Origin: an uncultured Alphaproteobacteria bacterium
Lineage (GTDB): Bacteria > Pseudomonadota > Alphaproteobacteria > RF32 > CAG-239
Reading direction: 5' to 3'
DNA: 64,000 bases
Assembly (NCBI GenBank): GCA_934271465.1
Contig: CAKQRQ010000002.1
Location: 124,001-188,000 of the forward strand
The first letter of the stretch is position 1. Every line of letters starts with the position of its first letter. A model generated the notes under the pieces. That model was not told the DNA's origin, did not search any database, and saw only the letters and a program-made list of their open reading frames with translations. This document shows, one piece after another, positions 26,353-34,173 of this stretch. A program made the position numbers and the translations under genes.

Positions 26353-27499
26353 GACAAAGCTTGAGGCGGAACTGTTCAAATGCCTGAACTGTGTGGCAAA
26401 ACCATGCCACAGAGCCTGTCCGCTCAAATGTTCGCCCAATGAATTTATTGCAAAAGCCAAACAAAAAGACTTTGCCGGCGCTGTCGCGTCCATTTGCGCA
26501 ACCAATCCTCTGCCCCACATCTGCGGGTTAATTTGTCCGGAACGTTTTTGCATGAAAGCTTGTCTGCGCGGCCGCATTGACCACCCGATTAACATTCCGG
26601 CCGTTCAAGCAACACTCATTGAAGGGTGGCGCAAAGATTGTTTGCCTTGTCCGACAAAACTAAACGGGCTCAAAATTGCCGTTATCGGCGCCGGACCGGC
26701 GGGAATGGCCGCGGCTTGGAAAGCGCGTCTATTGGGGCTTCAGGTTACTATTTTTGAAAAAGAAAACAAAATCGGCGGAACACTCAATCTGATTCCAACC
26801 GCCCGCCTGCCGCAAAAAGCCGTGCTGGACGATTGGGCGCATATCCAAGCCTTGGGCGGCATAGACATCTGCTTTAATGCCTGCCAAACAAACACCAAAG
26901 AGCTCTTGGAAGACGGATTTGACGGCGTGATCGTCACAACCGGCGAACAAACAAGCGTCACGCTTGGCATTGAGGGCGAAGATTTAACGGTGCCTTACGC
27001 CGATTATCTCAAAAATCCGACACAATACGCAACAAAGGGAAAAGTCGGCATCATCGGCGGCGGAAACGTGGCGGCGGACTGCGCTCTGACGGCAAAAGAA
27101 CTCGGCGCAAGCGAGGTATCGCTCTTCATCCGGCGTAAAATTTTTGACATGAAAGTCAGCCTGTCAGAGATAACCGCATTGATAGAAAAAGGAATTGACT
27201 TAGTCACGACAACAAGACTGTGTAAAGTCAAAAAAGAAAACGGCCATTTGACAGCCCTGACCTGCACCACGCAAAAAGGCCCTCAAGGCTATGAAGATGT
27301 TGAAAATTCAACTATCCAAAGACAAAATTTTGACTTAATTATCAAAGCCATAGGCGCACAATCAGCCCCAACGGCCGATGAATCGAACATTATTTATGCC
27401 GGCGACTGCAAAACCGGAAGCTCGACAGCGGCCGAAGCCGTCGCTTCTGGAATCAAAGCTGCCGAAAAACTATATCACAATCTAAAAGGAGGACTCTAA
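26330..27499 (+). CDS. GltD-like NAD(P)/FAD oxidoreductase with N-terminal iron-sulfur domain
   Basis: A 389 aa protein like glutamate synthase small subunit and the dihydropyrimidine dehydrogenase N-terminal half. The N-terminal part has the cysteine-rich helical domain (FKCLNCVAKPCHRACPLKC, ICGLICPERFCMKAC) for two [4Fe-4S] clusters; then an FAD-binding VIGAGPAGMAAAWKA near 120, an NAD(P)-binding GIIGGGNVAADCAL near 242 and a final FAD contact YAGDCKTGSSTAAEAVASG. ATG at 26330 has GAGGAA nine bases upstream. No GltB large subunit is adjacent, so it probably feeds electrons to another partner. Its overlap with fabD hints at a link with lipid synthesis, but that is inference. Confidence 0.85.
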   Translation: MSARYLNKTKLEAELFKCLNCVAKPCHRACPLKCSPNEFIAKAKQKDFAGAVASICATNPLPHICGLICPERFCMKACLRGRIDHPINIPAVQATLIEGWRKDCLPCPTKLNGLKIAVIGAGPAGMAAAWKARLLGLQVTIFEKENKIGGTLNLIPTARLPQKAVLDDWAHIQALGGIDICFNACQTNTKELLEDGFDGVIVTTGEQTSVTLGIEGEDLTVPYADYLKNPTQYATKGKVGIIGGGNVAADCALTAKELGASEVSLFIRRKIFDMKVSLSEITALIEKGIDLVTTTRLCKVKKENGHLTALTCTTQKGPQGYEDVENSTIQRQNFDLIIKAIGAQSAPTADESNIIYAGDCKTGSSTAAEAVASGIKAAEKLYHNLKGGL

Positions 27500-27500
27500 A

Positions 27501-28139
27501 ATGAAAAAACTCGTTTGTTTAATGGTTTTAGCCGGCTTTTTGTCGGCTTGTGCCACAGATCCCTACACCGGCGAAAGCAAAGTCGCCAAAACAGCCTGGG
27601 GAACAGGCATCGGCGCGGCGGCCGGAGCCGGAATCGGCGCCCTCGTCGGAGGCAAAAAAGGCGCCTTAATCGGTGCCGGTATTGGTGCGGCAACAGGTGC
27701 GGCAGGCGGCGGATATATGGATTATCAAGCGGCACAATTGCGCAAAGAATTAACCGGAACCGGCGTTCAAGTCAAAGAAATAGACGGCCGAATCTATTTG
27801 GTTATGCCCGGAAACATTACCTTTGATACAAACCAAGCCTTTATCAAGCAGTCTTTCCAACCGGTTGTCATTTCCATTTCAAAAGTCTTGAAAGAATATG
27901 ACAAGACTCTTGTTCAGGTCAACGGCTACACGGACAACACAGGGTCAGACGCCATCAACAACCCGCTCTCCGTCAAAAGAGCCAATGCCATTGCCGATTT
28001 CTTGAAGATTCAAGGCGTTGCGGCAAACCGCATTATTGCCAACGGCTACGGCTCGGCCAACCCGATTGCCTCAAACGCGACAGCCGCCGGACGGGAACAA
28101 AACCGCCGTGTGGAAATTGTGCTGATTAATAACCAATAA
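27501..28139 (+). CDS. OmpA-domain lipoprotein with glycine-zipper (YiaD-like)
   Basis: A 212 aa outer-membrane lipoprotein. The signal peptide ends in lipobox LSAC (Cys17). A glycine-zipper region follows (residues about 35-72, alternating GIGAAAGAG and GALVGG blocks), then an OmpA C-terminal domain from about 100 that binds peptidoglycan (FDTNQAFIK, VNGYTDNTGSDAINNPLSVK, ANGYGSANPIASN, NRRVEIVL). It anchors the outer membrane to the wall. The start is one base after the oxidoreductase stop with AGGAGG upstream, and it has its own terminator. Confidence 0.92.
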   Translation: MKKLVCLMVLAGFLSACATDPYTGESKVAKTAWGTGIGAAAGAGIGALVGGKKGALIGAGIGAATGAAGGGYMDYQAAQLRKELTGTGVQVKEIDGRIYLVMPGNITFDTNQAFIKQSFQPVVISISKVLKEYDKTLVQVNGYTDNTGSDAINNPLSVKRANAIADFLKIQGVAANRIIANGYGSANPIASNATAAGREQNRRVEIVLINNQ

Positions 28140-28160
28140 TAATCAAACATTCTGCGTTAT

Positions 28161-28187
28161 CCCCCGCTTTGTCGGGGGATTTTTTTG
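28161..28187 (+). terminator. Intrinsic terminator of the fab-lipoprotein operon
   Basis: CCCCCG pairs with CGGGGG around a six-base loop, followed by seven Ts, 21 bases past the lipoprotein stop. Confidence 0.9.
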
Positions 28188-28217
28188 ACAAAAATTTATT
28201 TTTTTGTCTTTTTAGGC

Positions 28218-28278
28218 TTGACCGACACCCGAAAATGTGCTAAAAATAATGCATTACAAAATATTATTAATATAAATT
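28218..28278 (+). promoter_or_regulatory. Promoter and conserved leader of the 107 aa orphan gene
   Basis: TTGACC at 28218-28223, a 17-base spacer, then TAAAAA at 28241-28246. Starting ten bases after the first T of the -10 box is GCATTACAAAATATTATTAA (28251-28270), identical to 37761-37780 before another orphan gene. No Shine-Dalgarno sequence precedes the ATG at 28279. Confidence 0.65.
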
Positions 28279-28602
28279 ATGGAAAAAGAAATGTTAGTCG
28301 CTACAGCAACAAGGCTTGCCCCTGCGACATGTCCGGAACTTCTGGAGAACGAGAACTACTTGAGAACCTTTCAGGTTATCTACCTCGGAAGAATCATCGA
28401 ACTCGCAAAATCCGCAGGACTTACAAATGATGATATCGCCACTGCATGGGATTGCGTTTACAACGAAAAGTGCAATCTCTCCGGCGAAAAAAATACAACA
28501 GTTCTAGCCAACTCCTTGAGAGAACTGTTCAGGCACCTGTCAGCCCACGAGATGAAGCTGCACTATGCTGCACGTCTCGCCTTTCAGGCGTTGTTTCTCT
28601 AG
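28279..28602 (+). CDS. Orphan cassette gene, 107 aa protein of unknown function
   Basis: Not recognised. A soluble, mainly helical 107 aa protein (MEKEMLVATATRLAPATCPE at the start; a central LTNDDIATAWDCVYNEKC). Five of its six arginines are AGA/AGG, while the flanking lipoprotein and mfd-region genes favour CGN, so it has probably come from elsewhere. It has a promoter directly upstream, a leader without ribosome site and its own terminator, the hallmark of the cassette set in this window. It sits between the lipoprotein operon and a convergent TerB-like gene. No partner is evident. Confidence 0.6.
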   Translation: MEKEMLVATATRLAPATCPELLENENYLRTFQVIYLGRIIELAKSAGLTNDDIATAWDCVYNEKCNLSGEKNTTVLANSLRELFRHLSAHEMKLHYAARLAFQALFL

Positions 28603-28618
28603 AATCCTAACTTAGCCA

Positions 28619-28662
28619 AGCGGTTGCTTCTCCTTAAAAAGAGAGCCAACCGCTTCTTTTTT
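28619..28662 (+). terminator. Intrinsic terminator after the 107 aa orphan gene
   Basis: AGCGGTTG pairs with CAACCGCT around an 18-base inner part and is followed by TCTTTTTT. Confidence 0.85.
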
Positions 28663-28670
28663 ATCCTTTT

Positions 28671-29339
28671 TCAGAGTAATTTTTCAGGGAGTTTCAGCCC
28701 CTCTTGACGCAAAAACTGCGCCACATCGGCCAAATACATTCTTTCGGTATAGTTCAAAAAACCGTCCGTCTGGCACACCTTAACAATCTCTTTCAAAAAA
28801 CATTCGGCCTCAATCGGCGTTTTGCGTTTAAGAGAGGTCACAGCTCGGTAAAAATCAACAGGTTCCGGCCGAATATCCGACAATATTTTCCGCAAATACA
28901 AATCGCTAAAGCTTTTTGCCTCGGGAACAGATTTTTTGATATAATCAAATATAATCTTGTTTTTGAGAACCTGACTGCCCTTATCCAACCGCGACATAAA
29001 CTGCAAAATCGTCAAATCAGCCCTCAACGCATCCAACAGATTATCTTTTGAAGTTTGAAGCGGCGGCTGTTTGGGCGTTCCCTGCCCAACCGCGGCAAAA
29101 AAATCTTTTACAAACGAAGCCGCGTCGTTATATCCCTTTTCACGGCTGACATCAAACAGGTTATGAATATACGATGCCTCAAAAATAAACGATTTTTTCA
29201 ACCGATACAAATAAACATCAAAAAAGAAGGTTTTGTCTTTTTCCCAGATATTGCGAATAGCGGCGTTTTCACCGTAAATCTTGCCGTTTTTGACAAGATT
29301 GACATACATGTTAAAAAATTTATCTGTCGCCTGATTCAT
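28671..29339 (-). CDS. Hypothetical protein with TerB-like C-terminal region
   Basis: A 222 aa soluble helical protein. The last 45 residues (FLKEIVKVCQTDGFLNYTER then MYLADVAQFLRQEGL) resemble the acidic helix pair of TerB/DjlA-type domains, in which an aspartate-glycine turn binds metal. The rest is not recognised. ATG at 29339 is preferred over the frame start at 29363 since AAGGA lies nine bases upstream. It is convergent with one orphan gene and divergent from another. Confidence 0.55.
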   Translation of the reverse strand: MNQATDKFFNMYVNLVKNGKIYGENAAIRNIWEKDKTFFFDVYLYRLKKSFIFEASYIHNLFDVSREKGYNDAASFVKDFFAAVGQGTPKQPPLQTSKDNLLDALRADLTILQFMSRLDKGSQVLKNKIIFDYIKKSVPEAKSFSDLYLRKILSDIRPEPVDFYRAVTSLKRKTPIEAECFLKEIVKVCQTDGFLNYTERMYLADVAQFLRQEGLKLPEKLL

Positions 29340-29401
29340 CAGCTTATCCTTTTCACCTCTCACTATACAAAGTTTTTTTGCATTTGATTGATGGTTTTTA
29401 A

Positions 29402-29462
29402 TTGATTTTTATTCAAAGGTTTGTATCATAAAAATATGAAATAATTATTAAATCTTATAGAT
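29402..29462 (+). promoter_or_regulatory. Promoter and leader of the 165 aa orphan gene
   Basis: TTGATT at 29402-29407, 16 bases, TATCAT at 29424-29429. The AT-rich leader contains AATAATTATTAAAT and lacks a Shine-Dalgarno sequence before the ATG at 29463. Confidence 0.55.
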
Positions 29463-29960
29463 ATGAAACCATCACACAATTACGGTGAACTTTACAAGTT
29501 GTTTGGTTACCGAAAGAAATTAGACCGTCCGCTGATTTTTGAAGCGTTGCTCTATGCTATTGCCGACATGGTTATTTTTGATGCTTTTGAATATGATTCA
29601 TCATCAAACGCCTGTCCGCAGCAGTCCGCACCTTATGCCATAGCTAATGTAAAAGAGGCTTGGAAAAAACTGCCCGATTACCTTGGCTTAAAGCTCTCTT
29701 ATCGAAAGATGTGGGACATTGAGGAAAAGCTGAAACAAATTGACGCTGCTCGTTCTGCGCTCAGAAAAACACCGCTGTTTCACTTCAAAAAACGTCTGAA
29801 TAAACGAAAAGAGCTCAACGCACTCAAACGCGAAACTCTGCCGACAGCCGATGTGTTCCAATATCTGGAGTATGTTGCCATGCAATATGAAGCAACAGAA
29901 AGAGCCGACCTCTACCAAGAGTTTAAGGACTATTGCCTCCAAAGGCAAAGTTTTACCTAA
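29463..29960 (+). CDS. Orphan cassette gene, 165 aa, paralogue of the next gene
   Basis: Not recognised. The N-terminus (YGELYKLFGYRKKLDRPLIF) and C-terminus (VFQYLEYVAMQYEA, then LYQEFKDYC) match the following gene, so the two arose by tandem duplication. The protein is rich in aromatic and basic residues, without signal peptide or membrane span, and has a basic helical middle (KKRLNKRKELNALKRE). It is monocistronic with its own terminator. A nucleic-acid-binding or small adaptor role would suit the composition but is a guess. Confidence 0.6.
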   Translation: MKPSHNYGELYKLFGYRKKLDRPLIFEALLYAIADMVIFDAFEYDSSSNACPQQSAPYAIANVKEAWKKLPDYLGLKLSYRKMWDIEEKLKQIDAARSALRKTPLFHFKKRLNKRKELNALKRETLPTADVFQYLEYVAMQYEATERADLYQEFKDYCLQRQSFT

Positions 29961-29967
29961 CCTCGTT

Positions 29968-30010
29968 AACATCCCTTTTTGCCCACTGCAAAACGGGATG
30001 TTTTCTTTAT
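29968..30010 (+). terminator. Intrinsic terminator after the 165 aa orphan gene
   Basis: AACATCCC pairs with GGGATGTT, with an inner TTTTGC/GCAAAA stem, followed by TTCTTTATTT. Confidence 0.85.
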
Positions 30011-30014
30011 TTGT

Positions 30015-30075
30015 TTGACTTTACCCAAAAGACTTATATAATACGGCTACTTTTGTATTATTTATTAAAACCATT
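30015..30075 (+). promoter_or_regulatory. Promoter and leader of the 163 aa orphan gene
   Basis: TTGACT at 30015-30020, 16 bases, then a perfect TATAAT at 30037-30042. The leader holds ATTATTTATTAAA and no ribosome site before the ATG at 30076. Confidence 0.7.
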
Positions 30076-30567
30076 ATGACTAGAACTTATACCTTTGGTC
30101 AGCTCTACAAGTTGTTCGGCTACCACAAAAAATTTGACCGCTCGGATGTTTTCGGAAGTTTAATCAGCGCTCTTTTCGACCTTGATGTATTTTACTTGAC
30201 AAAATACAACGGATACGACAAAGTCAATGTCTGCACGGCAACCAAAATGCACCCTGAGCTCAAAGATGCTTTCAAAAAAGTCGCTCCTTATCTCTACAAT
30301 CCCCAAAGAAACAACGAAAGAAATATCAGGATTGACAATATGTTGCAGAGCCTCCATGCTCTGAAACATCATCGAATCCCGTTGTATCGTTTCAAAGCGA
30401 ACTGGCGAAAATACAAAGCCATTCGAGACATTCAAAAAGATGCCATTGCGACACAATACGTTTTCGGTTATCTTGAATATGTTGTCGAAACGCACCACAA
30501 AGAAAAGCTTTGGAGATTCTATGATGAGTTTGCCGACTATGCTGTTCTATTTGAGAAAGCTGTCTAA
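30076..30567 (+). CDS. Orphan cassette gene, 163 aa, paralogue of the previous gene
   Basis: Not recognised. It shares FGQLYKLFGYHKKFDRSDVF and VFGYLEYVVETH...FYDEFADYA with the gene before it; identity is concentrated in the first 25 and last 40 residues. Arginine is largely AGA/AGG or CGA. It has its own near-consensus promoter rather than depending on the upstream copy, so each copy is an independent unit. It is convergent with mfd, the two stops being 38 bases apart across a shared terminator. Confidence 0.6.
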   Translation: MTRTYTFGQLYKLFGYHKKFDRSDVFGSLISALFDLDVFYLTKYNGYDKVNVCTATKMHPELKDAFKKVAPYLYNPQRNNERNIRIDNMLQSLHALKHHRIPLYRFKANWRKYKAIRDIQKDAIATQYVFGYLEYVVETHHKEKLWRFYDEFADYAVLFEKAV

Positions 30568-30572
30568 ATTTT

Positions 30573-30609
30573 AATCCCGCTTGCCCTTCAAAGCAAACGG
30601 GATTTTTAT
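30573..30609. terminator. Terminator between the 163 aa orphan gene and mfd
   Basis: AATCCCG pairs with CGGGATT, with inner TTGC/GCAA pairing, followed by TTTATT on the plus strand. It overlaps the last codon of the convergent mfd gene. Confidence 0.8.
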
Positions 30610-33600
30610 TGCGCCAGTGCCGCAATTTTGCCGACATATTGCTTAATAACAGCCACGCGTGTATCATAAGAAGACAAGTCTTTTTCAATAAACAACCTCT
30701 GATCCGGCCGGACTTTGATAGCGCCGAAAGAAGACACAATCAAATCCATCAACTTTTCGGGTTTGGAAAACACATTATTTCTGAATCCGATTAAGAGCCC
30801 CTTTGCGCCAGCATCAACACGATCTATTCCCGCGGTGCGGCACATAATCTTGATTTCGACCGTCGTCAGCAGGTTCTCGACCTCGGGCGGCAATTTACCG
30901 AACCGGTCTATCAGCTCTTCTTTCATATCGGCAATGCCTTCATTGTCTTTGATATCGCCGATGCGCTTATAAAGTCCCAGTCTGATACCCAAATCTCTAA
31001 CATAGCTTTCGGGAATCATAATCGGAATTCCCGTTGTAATCTGCGGCGCCCAATCTTGAACTTCCTTAGCCTGTTCATCGGCCAAAACGCCGGATCTCAG
31101 GCGCAGGACTTCTTCCTCAAGCATATGCTGATACAAAGACACACCCACTTCTTTGATATGGCCGGACTGCTCCTCGCCGAGAATATTGCCCGCGCCCCTG
31201 ATGTCCATATCGTGGCTGGCCAAAGAAAATCCGGCGCCCAATGTGTCCAACGCCTGCAAAATACTCAAACGCCGCTCGGCAATCGGCTTAAGCTTGCGTT
31301 TGGGCGGAACGGTGAAATACGCGTATCCTCTGACCTTGCTGCGCCCGATACGCCCTTTGAGCTGATAAAGTTGCGCCAATCCGAACATATCCGCCCGATA
31401 CACAATCATCGTATTGACCCGTGGCATATCAATACCTGATTCGATAATGGTTGTTGAGAGCAAAATATCGCCCTGCCCGTCGGCAAATTCATTCATCACT
31501 TCTTCAAGCTGTTTGACGGGCATTTGGCCGTGTGCCACCAAAATTTTGACATCAGGCAGCAAAGCTTTCAGTTCTTTCTCAACCTCGTGAATATCCGATA
31601 CCCTTGGACAAACAAAAAACGTCTGTCCGCCGCGGTATTTCTCGCGGTAAACAGCTTCTTTAATCATAACCTTGTCAAAAGGCATCACAAAAGACCGCGC
31701 CGCAAGCCTGTCAACAGGCGGCGTGGCAATCACGCTCAGGCTCTTTACCCCCGTCAAAGACATCTGAAGCGTCCTTGGGATAGGCGTTGCCGTCAAAGTC
31801 AGCACATGAACATCGGACTTGATTTGTTTGAGCTTTTCTTTGTGCGCCACGCCGAAATGCTGCTCCTCGTCAATAATCAAAAGCCCCAAGTTGCAAAATT
31901 CTATTTTTTCGGACAACAGCGCATGCGTGCCGATAACAATCTCAACCGATCCTTCCTTGAGCCCCTGTTTGGTCTCGCGGGCTTCTTTGGGCGTCACGAG
32001 TCTTGAGAGCATCCGAACCCTTATCGGAAATCCTTCAAGTCTAGCCTTAAAATTTTGATAATGCTGTCTGGCAAGAAGCGTTGTCGGCACAATCAGAGCG
32101 ACCTGCGCACCGGATGCCGCCACGGCAAAAGCCGCCCGCAACGCAACTTCTGTCTTGCCGAACCCGACATCGCCGCAAATAAGCCTGTCCATCGGAATAG
32201 CCGCATTCAAATCAGCCATCACGTCCGAAATAGCATTAAGCTGGTCATCTGTTTCGTTATACGGAAAACGCGCGCAAAAATCATCAAACATACCTTGCGG
32301 CGGCACAAAACATTCGGCCTTTTTCAAATGACGTTCAGCCGCAATCTTAATCAATTTTTCGGCAATATCCCTGATTTTGGCCTTTACTCTTGCCTTTTTA
32401 GCAGACCAGGCCGCCCCGCCCAGCGTATCAAGCTCAATATTGTCATCATCAAGCCCATAGCGGGACAAAACATCAATATTTTCAACCGGAACAAAGAGCT
32501 TGTCCTCATGAGCATAAATAATCTTGAGGCAGTCATGCGGCGCCCCGCCGGCGGTAATCGTCTCAAGCCCCATAAACCGCCCGATACCGTGCTCGATATG
32601 AACAACCAATTCCCCGACAGACAAAGACGACACATCGGCAATAAAATCTTTGGACGTAAATTTCTTCTGTTTGCGCCGATTCTGCTTTTCACCCAAAATA
32701 TCCTGCTCACTGATAAGGCACAGTCCCTCGCCTTTGAACCCGTGCGCCAACGGCATCAGCGTCAAAACGGTCTTGGAAGAAGCTTTTTGAAGCACCTCTT
32801 GCCATGTGTCGGCAAAAGTCAATTCGGGGATTTCATATTCGCTCATCAGCGAAAACAGACGCTCTCGGCTGCCTTCCGACGAACAGGCAATCACACGTTT
32901 CAGCTTTTTGTTTTCGGCAAGATAATTTTTGAGCTCTAAATAGACCTCTCCGGCGGCAATATTTTTGGCCGACGAAAAATCCCGCCCAGGCACAAGCTGA
33001 CAGTCAATAACGGTTTCCGCCGCCGGTATATTCATCGCCGTCAACACCACGGCTTTTTTATCGGCCGTCTTTTGCTCAAACTGTTTATCCGTCAGATACA
33101 GAAGCTCCGGCTTAACCGGACGATAAGCTTCCGTCTCGGCAGAAGATTTAATCTTGAGCGCCTCTAATCGGGCATGATAATAATCGGCAATGCTGTCCGC
33201 CTTGGAAACAGCCGCCTCAAAGACCTTATCCGACACCACAAGAGCAGCCGCCGGAAGATAATCAAACAGCGTCGGCAGAGGATCGTCATAAAAAAACGGC
33301 AGCCAATTTTCAACCCCGATATATTTTCGCCCGCTCGAAACGGCCTCGTAAATCTCATCTCCGTTAAAATCCGCCCCAAAAGCCTCGCGGTATTTGGATC
33401 TGAAACATTTGATGGTATTGGCGTCCAAAACAACCTCGCTCATAACCTCAAACCGATAGCTTTTCAACTCGCCGGTCGTGCGCTGGGTCATCACATCAAA
33501 CGTGCGGATACGCTCCACTTCATCATCAAACAAATCAATGCGCAAAGGCTCGTCCGTTCCTGTGGGGAAAATATCAATAATATCGCCTCTGACGGCAAAT

Positions 33601-34079
33601 TCGCCGGGTTCAAAAACCTGTGCCGTCCGCGTATAGCCGTTGACCGCGGCATAATGCAAAAAATCGTCAAAATTCAATTTATTGCCAACGGAAACTTCTC
33701 TCATTGAATTAAGAAATATCTTTTGCGGCGGCAGTTTTTGAAGAACAGCCCCGACAGAGGTCAAAATCAACCGCGGCTTTTTAGGCGTCGGATTGGACAC
33801 AAGCTCCGCCAGACAAGCAATCCGCTGCGCGACAATCGCGGGATTGGGCGATGTCCGATCATAAGGAACGGTATCCCATGCCGGAAATTTGAGAATTTGC
33901 AAATCCGGATACAAATAAGCGGCCTCGGCAGCCGTATCGGCCAAAGCCGTGCCGTCCTCAAGAATATAAAGAATGTCCGTCGATGAATTTTGCGCAAAGT
34001 TCCCCGCCAAAAAGGCTCCGAAGCCCTTTGCGACCGAAGAAAAGGTTGCCCCTTTATATTGAGCGATATTATACTGCAT
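30606..34079 (-). CDS. mfd: Transcription-repair coupling factor
   Basis: A 1157 aa Mfd that removes RNA polymerase stalled at DNA damage and recruits UvrA. The N-terminal UvrB-like region (LKFPAWDTVPYDRTSPN; VRGDIIDIFPTG) is followed by the RNA-polymerase interaction domain (LSVGELVVHIEHGIGRFMGL near 490), then a RecG-like translocase with GDVGFGKTEVALRA near 640, IIDEEQHFGV near 743 and TATPIPRTLQMS, and a C-terminal TRCF domain. Full family length. It is divergent from recG, its closest translocase relative, across 94 bases. Confidence 0.96.
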   Translation of the reverse strand: MQYNIAQYKGATFSSVAKGFGAFLAGNFAQNSSTDILYILEDGTALADTAAEAAYLYPDLQILKFPAWDTVPYDRTSPNPAIVAQRIACLAELVSNPTPKKPRLILTSVGAVLQKLPPQKIFLNSMREVSVGNKLNFDDFLHYAAVNGYTRTAQVFEPGEFAVRGDIIDIFPTGTDEPLRIDLFDDEVERIRTFDVMTQRTTGELKSYRFEVMSEVVLDANTIKCFRSKYREAFGADFNGDEIYEAVSSGRKYIGVENWLPFFYDDPLPTLFDYLPAAALVVSDKVFEAAVSKADSIADYYHARLEALKIKSSAETEAYRPVKPELLYLTDKQFEQKTADKKAVVLTAMNIPAAETVIDCQLVPGRDFSSAKNIAAGEVYLELKNYLAENKKLKRVIACSSEGSRERLFSLMSEYEIPELTFADTWQEVLQKASSKTVLTLMPLAHGFKGEGLCLISEQDILGEKQNRRKQKKFTSKDFIADVSSLSVGELVVHIEHGIGRFMGLETITAGGAPHDCLKIIYAHEDKLFVPVENIDVLSRYGLDDDNIELDTLGGAAWSAKKARVKAKIRDIAEKLIKIAAERHLKKAECFVPPQGMFDDFCARFPYNETDDQLNAISDVMADLNAAIPMDRLICGDVGFGKTEVALRAAFAVAASGAQVALIVPTTLLARQHYQNFKARLEGFPIRVRMLSRLVTPKEARETKQGLKEGSVEIVIGTHALLSEKIEFCNLGLLIIDEEQHFGVAHKEKLKQIKSDVHVLTLTATPIPRTLQMSLTGVKSLSVIATPPVDRLAARSFVMPFDKVMIKEAVYREKYRGGQTFFVCPRVSDIHEVEKELKALLPDVKILVAHGQMPVKQLEEVMNEFADGQGDILLSTTIIESGIDMPRVNTMIVYRADMFGLAQLYQLKGRIGRSKVRGYAYFTVPPKRKLKPIAERRLSILQALDTLGAGFSLASHDMDIRGAGNILGEEQSGHIKEVGVSLYQHMLEEEVLRLRSGVLADEQAKEVQDWAPQITTGIPIMIPESYVRDLGIRLGLYKRIGDIKDNEGIADMKEELIDRFGKLPPEVENLLTTVEIKIMCRTAGIDRVDAGAKGLLIGFRNNVFSKPEKLMDLIVSSFGAIKVRPDQRLFIEKDLSSYDTRVAVIKQYVGKIAALAQ

Positions 34080-34173
34080 TATTTGTTTCTTCTTATTTAC
34101 TTAAGCAACAAAAATATATACAATAGCCTCAAGTTATGCAAGTTTTATTTCAGCTGTAAAGGAGTTAATTTGA

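Noticed and set aside
26330..27499. Glutamate synthase small subunit (gltD) as a firm name
   Set aside because: No large subunit is adjacent and the gene is embedded in a fatty-acid operon, so only the family is given.
30044..30060. Bacteroidota-type TAnnTTTG promoter before the 163 aa orphan gene
   Set aside because: TACTTTTG fits the -7 motif, but no matching -33 element is at the right distance, the other cassettes lack it, and a near-perfect sigma70 promoter lies just upstream.
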